A stretch of 64,000 bases of DNA from Clitopilus passeckerianus (lineage: Eukaryota; Basidiomycota; Agaricomycetes; Agaricales; Entolomataceae): contig CALYLX010000142.1 of assembly GCA_944990035.1 (NCBI GenBank), positions 496,001 to 560,000 on the forward strand, in the 5' to 3' direction. The notes under the pieces were generated by a model that did not search any database, was not told where the DNA came from, and worked only from the letters and a program-made list of their open reading frames with translations. Each line of letters begins with the position of its first letter. Within the stretch, counting starts at the first letter, position 1. The translations under genes were made by a program, and so were the position numbers. Positions 47,894-59,013 of the stretch are shown one piece after another.

Positions 47894-48949
47894 ATGTCCC
47901 AAACGCCCAACAATGCGAGGGCCGACGTTTACAAGGAGCTACCATTCACAAAGGTGGGAAATGGCGAGCTCATTATTCTGTTCGGAATACTGATAAAGAT
48001 TAGCAGCAAAATCAGCGCATTAAGCTAACCTCAGCTGCACCATTTACGCCGACTTATGTCACCTCCCATCTCACACAATCTTCTGATCCTGAGGGGATGT
48101 ATGCATCTCGGGTTCAAGGAAGACAAATGTTGCTGGAGAACCCAGCAAAAACCAGTAAAGCAAAAAAGGAACTAGAAGAGAAACGGGCAAGGCAGAAGGC
48201 TCAAAAGGAGAAGAAGAAACGAAAAGTCATTGGGAAAAGAGAGGCGAAGGAGAAGGGTGTTTGGAAGTTGGGCGAGAGCCAGGCAAAGTATGGGGTTTCT
48301 CTTTCAAGGAGCTAAAATCTGACGATAAATATCACAGATTTGAACTCTTTGTACCATTACATCGGCTGTGGATGGGCTACATGTCAGAGCTGTTGAATCT
48401 GCCTCAACGTTCGACCTCTGGACCACCAACAGAAAAATTGATACCATCGTCCAGCGGAATGCACCCGAAACTTGTGAAAGCCGATTTTCATGGCTCAATA
48501 ATAACAGGTGAGCAGTGCCGAAATCCCATTCGCTGGACGTAGAGAAGTCCTGACAGTCGTTTCAGTACGGCAGAGCAAAAATCCCAGCTTGGTTGGACTC
48601 TCTGGCATAGTCATCCAGGAGTCAGAAAACGCCTTCAAAGTCGTCACAAAAAAGGATAAAGTTAAATGTATGCGTATTTATCATCCTTCACTGCGATCCA
48701 AAAACTCATATCCTCACAGTGATTCCCAAAGAAAATTCCGTCTTCGCGTTTGCAGTACCCCTCTACTCCGTTCTTCCACCGACATACAGCCCCAATCAAC
48801 CTCTCCCAGTTCCGGATCCAGAAGGAGCAAAAACCACAGTTCTTGACGAGCCCTACATCGAGTTCGAGCTGCACGGGAACCAATTCCGGTTTAGGAGTGC
48901 AGAGCGAGCGGGACGGAAGTTCAAGCACAAAGAAACCATCGAACTCTAA
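47894..48949 (+). CDS. POP4: RNase P/MRP protein subunit Pop4 (Rpp29)
   Basis: Five exons (47894-47953, 48004-48287, 48338-48507, 48564-48665/48667, 48720-48949) give a 281-residue frame when the fourth exon is 48566-48667. The N-terminus has a long basic Lys/Glu helix (KELEEKRARQKAQKEKKKRK), then WKLGESQAKFELFVPLHRLWMGY, and the Sm-like Rpp29 barrel: LVKADFHGSIITVRQSKNPS, LVGLSGIVIQESENAFKVV, IPKENSVFAF and FELHGNQFRFRSAERAGRKF. It is a subunit of the nuclear and nucleolar RNase P and MRP ribonucleoproteins that process pre-tRNA and pre-rRNA. The first intron ends in tagcag, a tandem NAGNAG acceptor that may add or drop one Gln without breaking the frame. It is paired head to head with the epimerase. 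Confidence 0.92.
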
Positions 48950-49139
48950 AAACGAACCCTGGGTTCGTAGGGACCTGCCTACAACAATGCCTGATTCGTT
49001 TTCACGGGCAAGCCGTCTTATAATTTCGGGTTTCGGGTTGGTGCAAGCAGTCCGGGGTGGATATATTCGACCTATTAGATGTGGAGACGCAGGCCTTCCT
49101 CCATCCCTTCAGCCTTCGCCTCTTCACGGGAAATTCTTC

Positions 49140-49440
49140 CATGCGAAAATCTGGTAGTCGGCCGAGCCGTTGCGCTGGTTATTGAGATGCCCCGACGATC
49201 GCAACCCCCTAATGACCATCCCCACGAACCGATCCTGGATCCCTTCACACAAACTCCAAAACACACCCCAATCGGAAGGAGAGATACGGACGCCGGAAGG
49301 GACGGCTTGCCATACCCCTCTCCAGCTAGTTCCAGATGAGAAATATCGCTCCCACGGCGAAGGAAGAGATGTTCGGCAAATGGCGTTCGTATTTCAGTGC
49401 TCGCCGTGGCGCAAACCGAATCGACAATCCTTTTTTCAAT
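49140..49440 (+). pseudogene. 3' relic of a MYND-array copy
   Basis: Nucleotide similarity to the end of M6 is visible without an open frame. The phrase near 49229 (accgatcctggatccc) matches the RSWTQWP region of M6 (aatcgatcctggaccc). The stretch gaaggaagagatgttcgg, followed by caaatggcgttcgta near 49360-49395 and gtgctcgccgtgg, matches 56463-56510 of M6 closely. Only the last 250-300 bases of a copy remain, with no MYND exons. Confidence 0.7.
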
Positions 49441-49667
49441 ATGGGACGTAATTGGGGCCGAAATACTATATACTCCCGTTATGCCAATATCTGAGACCCT
49501 AGCTCGTATGTCAACGGAGGTTTTTTGTTTTCCGATATGCCCTTCAAATTATTCAGTCCAACCCATGGCGCACCACAGGAATGTCTCTGGAAAGTCCCTC
49601 GGCTGTTGCCGCCCGCGATCGCGCCAATAATTTTCGTATCCCTCGTAACACGCCAACTTTGTCTTCT

Positions 49668-51170
49668 ATGCCACCAAAGGATCATCAAGGGGAGGACAAA
49701 GTTTATTACGAGCCTCCAGAAGGATGGGGAAAGACTTTAAGGCCGAGAACGGTCTGGTTGCCTCCTGAGAAGCTTGAGAGATGTGAGAGATGTGGGGGAA
49801 CCGGTAAATTGCAGCTATGTTCAGCCTGCAAGCAGGTATGTTTTTGCTGTCTAACACTTCGTTGAATGAACTGAAAACTGATGCGCCGATGTTTTTTTTG
49901 GCTACCCTGGTATTTAGCTTATATACTGCTCTACCCGATGCCAGACGAATCACTGGCCTACCCATCAATTCTTCTGTGGTTCGGGGTCAAGCTTTCTCGA
50001 AGATCGTAATCTTGCTAACTTTGATGATCGCCAGGAAAGACACATTTCATAGAATTGCGGAGCTTCCATGCTTTTCTTGCCGTGCTCTTTGACCTGGGGA
50101 ACGGACATCCACTTCGACCGTTACACCCAGCCCTGACTCACAAAATCACAAATTCTCCTAATCCGACGTCAAAGGCAGTCCATTTACCCAACGGCACACT
50201 CGCCCGGGTTGTTGAGTTCGGGAACGAAAGGCCATTTGGGCCTTGGACCCCCGATTGGTGGCCGAACCCCGCCGACGCGACGTACCCATACAAGCTATGG
50301 CACCGAATTCATCGGGAAGGCTGGCTTCTTCCGAAATACTTCGCCCTCTGCCTTTCCATGCTTGCTGAAATATACACAACATTCACAATGCCTGCTTCCC
50401 GGTTGAACCCCGGTGAAGCCAGAGAAGGTTTCCGCCTAACTATTTATGGTTCTCCCGTGGCCGATTTTGGAATTGCCAAAGGCGCATTGGTTTACAAGTC
50501 TCAAGAACGACTCGCGTATAGAAACAGCCTAGATGGAACAATCACTCCCGGACAAGATCCTGACGACCATTATTGGCTTTACTTCAAAACAATACGAGGA
50601 GTGGAGTATCAACTAGACTGTGGTCTATATACTTTCAACGTATGCCCTGCCATAGTTGACTCTGGCGCATACGGGAAAGATATTGGCTTTGAGACACTTG
50701 CACCAGCTCCTGCTGTTTGGATGGGGAAAGCCAGCAAAACTTTCTGGCCCGAAATTCATGTCACCAGACATCGCTTCTCCTTCCTCCGCGACACCCGCCT
50801 ACATCATGTCATCCGAGGCAGCGATCTCCTCTTCGAAGATGAGGAAGATAGGGCTATGATCGGAACCATTATGGATGAGATTGCAAGGCGGCCATGTTCT
50901 GTAACGGAGAAGGAGCTTGCAATTCGAATGACGGAACAAAACCGCATGTCGCTTCTCACCGTTTTGCTGTAGCGATCTTGGACCCATTGGCCCAAGGAAC
51001 CACATTCAAATTGGGAGAAGGGAGGTGAGGAGGAGCATAAAATGACACCAGAGGAGACTGCCGTGTTCGCCAAACTGGCGAGGAAGTTGGAGAAGAAGGT
51101 TGACAAAGGAGAAATGAGCAAGGAAGAGATGCTCGAGAAGCTGTCTGTTCATATAAATCGTAAAGCGTAG
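49668..51170 (+). pseudogene. MYND-array copy M5 with one in-frame TAG
   Basis: Exons 49668-49835, 49918-49978 and 50035 onward are in phase. The finger is CERC, CSAC, YCSTRC, H, C. The domain motifs are all present (FHAFLAVLF, ITNSPNP, REGWLLP, YGSPVADFGIAKGA, DDHYWLYFKTIRG, LDCGLYTFN, FSFLRDTRLH). A TAG at 50970-50972 ends the frame after 388 residues, exactly where paralogues have Asn before RSW. The frame then stays open and conserved (RSWTHWPKEP, MTPEETAVFAKLARKL, GEMSKEEMLEKL) to a TAG at 51168-51170. It is a single recent nonsense change, a sequencing error, or a truncated but working allele. The finger's second Cys pair is followed by KQ instead of GE. Confidence 0.8.
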
Positions 51171-51379
51171 TATCCCTCTGAGTCTTAAAAGTTTAGTTTA
51201 GCATGATAGGAACTTACTTGACCGAACCTATTGGCCTCCCCTGAAGTAGCTTTAAACGCCGGTCCCTTGTCCAATCATGGATGAGCGCTAGTTACAGGCC
51301 AGTGACAGCACCACAGCCTTTTCTCCCAGCCTCAATGGTAATGCTCCTATGAAGTGACCAGCCGTCGAGCTCGGCCTCA

Positions 51380-51721
51380 ATGGTGATATCCGCAAACTCC
51401 TTGTACACCGGTTGCCGTGAAGAAACACCATCCTTCGATCCCGATGAAGCCATTCTCGCCGATTATCAGTGGGATGAATACAAGGGTCTGTCACCAGCTA
51501 TGGGTGAAGCCGTCGAGGCCCATGTTCTGAAGGAAGTTATACAAGGGCCAGATTCTACACTTCTGAGTAGGAATACTTTGACGGTGGATCACTGTCAGAG
51601 GCTCCTTCGCAATGATAGGAACTTTAGACGGTTGTTCCTGCACTGTTGGGAGATTGGCTGCTTCGATGAAGTCCGTCGGGATGGTGTGTCGAATGGTCGG
51701 CCTAAAACGAGATGTTGCTAA
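51380..51721 (+). CDS. Orphan ORF of 113 codons upstream of the NLR
   Basis: An ATG-started frame of 113 residues, acidic and probably helical (DPDEAILADYQWDEYKGL, EAHVLKEVIQ, NRNFRRLFLHC-like end). A weak resemblance to the extra N-terminal domain of M4 is visible (DEAIL...W.EY against DEVAILRDPEWEEL). It overlaps the proposed NLR start by ten bases in another frame. It could be a relic of the M4-type domain or a non-coding frame. There is no flanking MYND finger. Confidence 0.35.
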   Translation: MVISANSLYTGCREETPSFDPDEAILADYQWDEYKGLSPAMGEAVEAHVLKEVIQGPDSTLLSRNTLTVDHCQRLLRNDRNFRRLFLHCWEIGCFDEVRRDGVSNGRPKTRCC

Positions 51722-54681
51722 CTTGGATTCTACTAGAACGATGTATATCCCTAACCCAGTCTACTACCTCTACTCCATCCGTAGGAAGTTGGAAGCTGGA
51801 TACCACATCTAACCAGGTCGGGGAAGATGGCTTCTACTTGAACAGTGAGTTCTTTTCCGTTTATCAGCCTCGTACTCCTGCTTATCATGATGAATAAGAT
51901 ACCCTGACACCAGCTACTAGTAGCTTCTCCAACAATGAGAATGTCACCATCAACGACGGAGTTTTCAGCAACGTCGAGGGAGACCTCTGGCAGATAAACT
52001 GTACGCTTTGCCTTTCAGCTCTGGAAGTGTCATCACAGTTCTGACTGTATTTTAGACTTTAGTAAGTTCAGCCTCCGCATCCACCACTGCCGTTGCTTAA
52101 CGGATACCCGCTATCAGACGATCGCCATAAGGACGTGGCAGATTGGCTCTCGTTATTGGACCATCGCCCAACTCACAATGAAGTCGCAAAGCAGAGGGAA
52201 AAGAATACGGGCGAATGGTTCCCTCATTCCGCAGAGTTTCGCAATTGGCTTCTACTTCAAGGTCATGGCATCCTGTGGTGTCCTGGTATACGTGGGTGAC
52301 TCGGCAACCATATCTTTGCTACGGGCTGATATATTTTCAGCGGGCGTTGGGAAAACTGTTCTTGCGTAAGTCTTTGTACGATAAATGGATATCGGCCAGT
52401 ACTTACCCTTTCTAGTTCAATCGCCATCAACTACCTTCAAAGGCACGAGGCAGGATCCGTTCTCACATTCGTCTACTTTGACTACAAGCAACAGAAGCAA
52501 CAGAACCCGTTGGTGATTCTTGGGTCTCTGGCTAGGCAGATCTACGAGGGCGTCTTTGACTCCGAAGAGGCGTCGGTGTTCGAAGCCCTCTACCAATCCC
52601 ATAGGGCCAAGAAAGATTCCGCCACCTTGGAAGAACTGCGGAAGACGATCGCACTCAGCTTGACGCAATACAGGACCGCGTTTATTGTCCTGGATGCCCT
52701 GGATGAATATTTGGAAACTTACAACGATCACAAAATCCGGGAGCTTCTCGTGCTTCTGCTGTCCTTAGGCAGAAATGTGAAGCTCCTCATCACGTCTCGG
52801 GTACTTGGGGAGATCGAGAAGATCTTCCAGGAATTCGGATGCATCCGGCGGCCACTACATGCCTTCGACGATGATATACAGAATTATATCGAGGCTCGAA
52901 TTATATCTGGATCCTTCGGCTTGTTGCCTTCACCAAGTCTTTCAGAGCAGATTACAGGAGTCGTAACGAAGGCTGCCAAGGGGCGGTAAGTGATTAGCAT
53001 TTTCAGTTACGGGTACCATTCGCTAACCTATGTGCACAGGTTTCTGCTGGCGAGGCTTCATATGAATTCCTTGGTTCAGCATTCCAACCCAGGTGATATG
53101 CGAGACGCATTAGAAAGCCTCCCCGATGGCATCGACGAGACATATGCAGAAGCGATTGTGCGCATCAGGGGACAAACACATCACAGAAGGGAGCTGGCAA
53201 TGAAAACTCTCATGTGGGTTGCATACGCTCGGCGTTCGCTCTCTGTCGAGGAGCTACAGCATGCACTTGCTACTCGACCAGGTGCAGCGAGCACCGAAGA
53301 CTACTTGACGGATCCATCATTTATCACTGCGGCATGTGCAGGGCTCGTCATCGTTGAAGACGGGTCGATACGTTTTGTTCGTGAGTTAGACTCTAGGCAT
53401 TACCTGCCTGTGAACTGGCTGCTGACGTTTCACGTACAGATGTCACCGTACAGGAATACTTCTCCGAGAACCGACACCAACACTTCCCGTTCGCTGAGGA
53501 GAAGATAACAAGAACGTGCATTGATTACCTTTCCCTGACATGTTTCAACATTCAACAGGCCTTCGACTGGGGTGATCATCCATTCTACGACTATGCAGCA
53601 TTGGAGTGGGGGAACCATGCCCAAGCCTGTGACCAGGGGCTAGACGACCACATCCTCCACATCCTCACCTTGGAAAACCCTGCCCTCGGCCTTTCTCTCG
53701 AATATGTCCTGTACCGAGATATATTCGACTGGTACTGTGATGATGGTCCAGGAAGTCACGGATGTGGTGTTTTCCTCGCCATCTATCATAGCCAAAATCG
53801 GACTCTGTCTACGTTGATGAACAATCTGCACCAACTACCCCTGACCAGGGAAGGTCGAACACCATTCATCTTCGCAGCTAGGCTCGGGAGAGTGGAGTCA
53901 ATAAAATTGCTGCTAGAGCGGCAGAAGGTAAATTTTGATTTGAAATGTACATCGAATCGAACTCTTACATCCCTCTGTTATACAGGTGGCTCAGAAGCTT
54001 GAACTAGGCATTCCAGACGGGAGTGGCCGTTCGCCTTTATTATATGCAGCCGGGGGAGGACACGAGGAAGTGGTCAAGCTCTTGCTCGAGTGCGAATGGA
54101 TCGACGTCGATGCTCCTGACTTCAAAGGTACCACCCCGCTACTGGAAGCGGCTGCCAAAAACCACGTTCAAGTGGTAAAACTGTTGCTCAAACAGACTCG
54201 TATTCCGAACGCCCGCGACTATCAAGGGTCAACACCACTCATCCTTGCAGCGAGAGCCGGAAATGTCACCGTCGTCGAGACACTCCTGAGCGATGGACGA
54301 GTCAATGTCGATGCAAGTGACAAAGAGGGCCGTACAGCCTTGTCCCATGTGGCCGAACAGGGCTTCGACGACGTAGCAAGGCTATTGCTCGCAACCGGAG
54401 AGGTTGATGTCAACTCTCAGGATAACTCTGGTCGCACTGTCCTCTCACGAGCAGCAGGAAACTGGTCCTCCAACCAACAACTTGTGAAGAGAAATTCACC
54501 CCTCGACGCTGGCCAAAAACCGCAAGCCAGAGCGGTTTCACTAGTGAAAATGCTCCTTGAGGACGAAGGCCTCGACTTAAATCTAGCTGATAAGAGGGGT
54601 TGGACCCCGTTTCAATATGCATCAAGAATGGGATATTCAGGTGTCATGAAGCTGCTGAAAGATGAGGGGGCAAAAGCTTGA
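51712..54681 (+). CDS. NLR-type protein: NACHT NTPase with ankyrin repeats
   Basis: Nine exons (51712-51844, 51914-52000, 52056-52061, 52118-52291, 52341-52365, 52416-52985, 53040-53380, 53440-53927, 53986-54681) give a closed 839-residue frame. A beta-solenoid-like leader (NVTINDGVFSNVEGDLW) precedes DWLSLLDHRPTHNE and GEWFPHSAEFRNWL. Then come the Walker A motif PGVGKTVLA, Walker B FIVLDALDEY, the sensor KLLITSR, winged-helix-like MKTLMWVAYARRSLSVEEL, and five or six ankyrin repeats (GRSPLLYAAGGGHEEVVKLLL, KGTTPLLEAAAKNHVQVVKL and so on). This is the fungal STAND/NLR layout used in allorecognition and defence. No N-terminal death effector domain was found. The 5' exon is the least certain. 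Confidence 0.82.
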
Positions 54682-55042
54682 CTGAAGCAACCATGGTGGG
54701 GTAGAACTTCACATTGTGGTATCGACTGGGGGAATTGTAGGGCTAACACGATTTTTACGGTATAGAATAAGTATGTAGGTTTGTAGCTATCCCTGAATAG
54801 TGATCAAATCTAGTGGCTGGTACATAATCTGTGCTGGGAGGAGGATGGCAACGAGGCTGTCCCGGAAGTTGCCGCTGTGCCGTCTCGGTTCCACAGATGA
54901 GCCTGAGGGTTCTTCCAAAGCAGAACTTATGATCGAGTCGAATGTCAAGAACGCCCTTGAGGTCACTTCAGCTACACGTGCTTTGGGACCGTCCTAGGGT
55001 CGCTGAGGCTTTAGTTACTTGAATCAGAACTATCACATCCTC
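54682..55042. other. Intergenic between NLR and M6
   Basis: No firm gene. A 65-codon frame at 54800-54994 contains AELMIESNVKNALEV, which faintly recalls the N-terminal domain of M4 (MCIESVRNVMKL). This is too weak to annotate as a relic. Confidence 0.35.
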
Positions 55043-56523
55043 ATGTCCTCCCCGGATCCAGCTGACCCCGGAGAGAAGCGCTGGTATAGTGCTCCAAAGG
55101 GATGGCAGAAAAGACTAAAGCCAAAGACAGTGTTCTTGCCGCCCGAAATGATTGAAAGATGTTCGCTTTGCCAAAGTACGGGCCCGAAGTTGCGACTATG
55201 CTCAGCCTGTGGAGAGGTATGGCTTTGAACTGGCAACTGCAGCTGAAATCTGACCATATCATGTCGCTTCAGGAAATGTACTGCTCTCAAGAATGTCAGA
55301 AGGGGCATTGGCCGAAGCATAAACCCCACTGCGGTATGAATTATGTTCTGCTCTCGCACTGCTATTGACTGTCCTGACACCTCACCTATCCAGGAAAGAC
55401 TGATTGGATCGACTTCCGAAGCTTCTTTGCTTTTCTAGCGGTGCTGTTTGAAATCGCAGTCGGGCACCCCGAGAGACCATTGCACCCCGCCTTAACGCAC
55501 CAAATCACAAACTGTCCTGCTCCAGGTAGCCCTGTCACTTCACTTCCTGACGGTTCAGCAGCAATAGTCGTCAATCTGGGGAAGGAAATTCCCTTCAATC
55601 CTGGGTCAAAGGATTGGTGGCCCAAACCTCCTACCTGGGATGTTGGGTACAAACTATACTACCGAATTCTGAGAGAAGGATGGTTACTCCCGAATTATTT
55701 TGGGATCTGCCTTGCCCTTCTTTCAGAAATATATACCACCACAGCAATCCCAGCCTCCGATACGAAGGATGGGGAGACGCGCATTCGACTTAACATATAC
55801 GGCTCCCCTCTGGCCGACTTTGGTATCGCCAAAGGGACAGTTGCCACAAAATCCCAGAACAGACTGGCCTATCGGGAGAGTGATGGGGAGATTACAGGAG
55901 GACAGGATCCAGATGACCATTATTGGATGTATTTCAAGACCATACGGGGACAGGAGTACCATTTGGATTGCGGCCTTTACACGTTCAATATATGTCAGAC
56001 GGTGGTGGACATCGCAAAATACGCACACGACCTCAAGTTCGAGTTCTTGGAGCCAGCCCCCGCGAGTTGGAGAGGCAAAAGCGCCATCCGTTACCTTCCC
56101 GAGACCCACACAGTCCAGAACCGCTTTTCGTTCCTTCGCGACCCTAGGCTCCACCGAGCTATCAAAGGCTCCGGGCTGCATTTTGAGGACGAAGACGATC
56201 GCGCCATGATCATCACAGTCCTGGAGGAGATCGCAGGTCGAGAATGCTCCCCGACGGAGAGGCTGCTTGCCGTCAGGTACACTGAACAAAATCGCATGTC
56301 GCTCATAACCATCCTCATGAATCGATCCTGGACCCAGTGGCCAAAGGAACCGGTGATCCATTCTCAGGACGATGCCGAGCTAGAAGGACGGAAGCAGACA
56401 CCCGAAGAAAGGGCCTACTTCGCGCGTCTCTTGAGCGAGTTACGGAAAGGAAAAATTGCCAGCAAGGAAGAAATGCTCGCCAAGTGGCGTTCATATCTTC
56501 GTGCTCGCCGCGTCGTAAACTAG
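55043..56523 (+). CDS. MYND finger + conserved unknown domain (array copy M6)
   Basis: Three exons (55043-55216, 55273-55333, 55394-56523) give a closed 454-residue frame. The finger is CSLC, CSAC, YCSQEC, H, C. The domain motifs are complete: FFAFLAVLFE, ITNCPAPG, WWPKP, REGWLLP, YTTTAIPA, YGSPLADFGIAKG, DPDDHYWMYFKTIRGQEYH, LDCGLYTFN, FSFLRDPRLH and NRSWTQWPKEP. The 19 residues before the finger (RWYSAPKGWQKRLKPKTVF) are shared with M5, so M5 to M7 form one subgroup. The second intron is GT-AG (gtatga). The start at 55043 aligns with M5; an in-frame ATG does not occur earlier in the exon except at 55019 if TTG is allowed. Confidence 0.88.
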
Positions 56524-56806
56524 AAAGGGAAAGCCTTTGAACAATGCATTTTGAAGTACATGATAATTATCAACTTATAGCCGCCATGGGTATTTCACAT
56601 TATATACTTCTCTGTACGAGTTGGGGTCTAGTGGGGTTAGTCTCCCTTTTAGTACATGTACTGCAGAGACGATTTGTTTCAGACTTTCGAAGTCAATATT
56701 TTTGGATAGAGCAAACACGTCTCTTTAAAAGGGCGGACTTTGCCGGGATCAAGCTCAAGGTCGACCGGTCAGCCTCTGATTCTCAGTAATCTCAGTCAAC
56801 TTGATC

Positions 56807-58279
56807 ATGCAACTCAACAAGACCGACCATTCTGATTCTGCTGGAGGCGTCCCCGTGGGCCTGGGGCCAAGGAAAGTATTTCCTCCCCCTCGGAGACTAG
56901 ATAAATGCCTTGTTTGTGACAAAACGGATACCAAACTACAAATATGTTCATCTTGTGGAGAGGTATGTCATATTTCTAACTGCTCGTTGAGCAAACGTGG
57001 GATCTGAGACGTACCGTGGAGGTTATGTACTGTTCTCAGGAATGCCAGCGTAAAGACTGGCCTGATCACAAACGTCAATGTGGCAAGGACGTTCGTTGTT
57101 TAAGCCGTCATCCTGCTGACTCGGATAAACATGTGTACAGGAAAAACAGAACGAATAGAACTTCGAAGCTTTTATCCACTCCTTGCGCTGTTTTTCGAGC
57201 TCGGGGTTGGAGATGATGAACGCCCGATCCCTCCTGCTCTGACTCACAAGATCGTCAAAGGTCCCACCCCGAAAGCTCCAGCCATCAAACTCGAGGACGG
57301 AACGGTCGCTCAAATCGTTAGCTATGGCGACGAAATACCTTTTGATCCAGGCGCCCCAGCTTGGTGGCCAACAAGTCCTTCGTCGAAAGCCCATTACAAG
57401 CTATTCCACCGTATCTACCGGGAAGGCTATCTACTTCCGAACTACTTCGCCATCTGCCTCGCCCTCCTCGCAAAAATCTATACAACTACTTCTGTCTCTG
57501 CCTCTGATTCCCCTTCAGGGGTTGCAGAGTCGCGAATCCGCATCACGGCTTATGGTTCCCCTCTCGCTGACTTCGGAATCGCCAAAGGCGTCGTGTTGAT
57601 TACACCAACGGCCCGCCTGGCGTACCACAACTCAAAGGATGGCACATTTTATAACGGGCAGGACCCTTATGATCATTATTGGCTCTACTTCAGAACAATT
57701 AGGGGTGAAGAATACACGCTGGACTGTGGCATGTACGCCTTCAATCACACGGAGGGAATCTTGAATACGAAGACATACCTCGAAGACCTCGGGCTCGACA
57801 TCGGATTCCGAGAGCTTCCAGCAGCATGGAGGGGAAAAACAGCGAAGCTCTTGCCGCAAAGGCATTTCGCCGAGAAAAGATTATCATTTCTCCAGGATTG
57901 GCGCCTTTGGGGGGTTATAGAAGAGCAGGGATTGGATTTTGGCCCAAGAAATCTTGCAGCGACCAGCCTCATCATGAATGAAATAGCCGGAAAGACAGTC
58001 GATATTTGGGAAAAGGTCTATGCGCTTCGGATGGCAAGGGACAACATCACCATCTTGACGACAGTCCTGACGAATAAATGCTGGATGAAGTGGCCGGAAT
58101 ACCCAGTAACAGGTTTCCATAATGATCCGGAAGGAGGAGAATCCCTACCAGGCAACACGCCGGAGGATGCAGAATTTTTTGGGACGCTTGTGAAGCAGCT
58201 CAACAAAGGGAAGATATCGAAGGAGCAACTCGTCGAACAATACCAGGCCTTCGTCAGACGTAGTAGAACAACGAAGTAG
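56807..58279 (+). CDS. MYND finger + conserved unknown domain (array copy M7)
   Basis: Three exons (56807-56962, 57022-57082, 57141-58279) give a closed 451-residue frame. The finger is CLVC, CSSC, YCSQEC, H, C. The domain motifs are FYPLLALFFE, WWPTSP, REGYLLPNYFAI, YTTTSVSA, YGSPLADFGIAKG, YDHYWLYFRTIRGEEYT, LDCGMYAFN, LSFLQDWRL and a diverged NKCWMKWPEYP. The second intron uses a GC donor (TGTG|gcaagg). M7 follows M6 on the same strand with 283 bases between. The highly variable stretch between the LDCG and FSFLR motifs differs most from M6. Confidence 0.88.
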
Positions 58280-58502
58280 TTTTTATCACTATTTTTGCAT
58301 TTGCGTTTAGTAGTCCGTGATATAAATTTGATGATGCACATCCAAAGTGTGATGCCAACCAGATTAGTGAGTATAGAACTGAAATGGTGATTAGTAGGGC
58401 ATGGCGGAGTCGCGTTCTTCCGTTCTTCTATTCAAACGAAAAGAAAACCGTCTATTTCTTCGTTGAGTACCAAATACAAGTCCAGTATTTCTCCCGTCCT
58501 GG

Positions 58503-59013
58503 TCAGACAACGCAATTAAGGGCATCGACATACCACTCGCTGCCGAAACCTTGGAGGGTGGTGTGGTCCCAGGTGCTAACAAAAACTGCGACCTCTTCCT
58601 CTGAGACACCATCAACGGAGATGGCAGACTGGACATCGTAGGTGCCATCATCGTGACGAACGAGGGGCGCATTGTCGGCCTGTGGGTGCGGAGTGTTAGA
58701 AAGAGATGACTTATTTTCGATGCCACTTCATTTCGATCAGAGCCAGCTTACCCGAACATTGTGCGCCTCCCAGTGCGCTGCAACTGTAAAGGTGACAGCT
58801 GCAAGGTGCCTTTGTTTGAATGGGGTTTACGGCCAGTCATCATGATATGAGCATACCGTAGTTAAGTGAGGTTTTCTGCTCCTCGCTAGAAAGTTCAGGG
58901 GTGGGCGTCATGATGAAGTAACAGTTAGTAGGAGCGTCCCGTTCGACGTTGACAGGATTTCCCGCAGCTAGAGCTGCAAACGTGAGAGCTGTAAGTGACA
59001 CGGAGGGGCGCAT
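58503..59013 (-). CDS. Small secreted protein, copy A
   Basis: Three exons (59013-58857, 58783-58752, 58679-58503) give a closed 121-residue frame. It has a signal peptide (VSLTALTFAALAAG), then mature protein starting near NVERDAPTN. Only two cysteines remain in the mature part, one near the start (CYFIMTPTPELS) and one three residues from the end (NCVV), so one disulphide probably joins the two ends. It is a close paralogue of copy B at 59760; the last exon has the same length, 177 bases. The family is unknown to me, and a size of about 100 mature residues fits effector-like or inhibitor-like secreted proteins. Confidence 0.8.
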
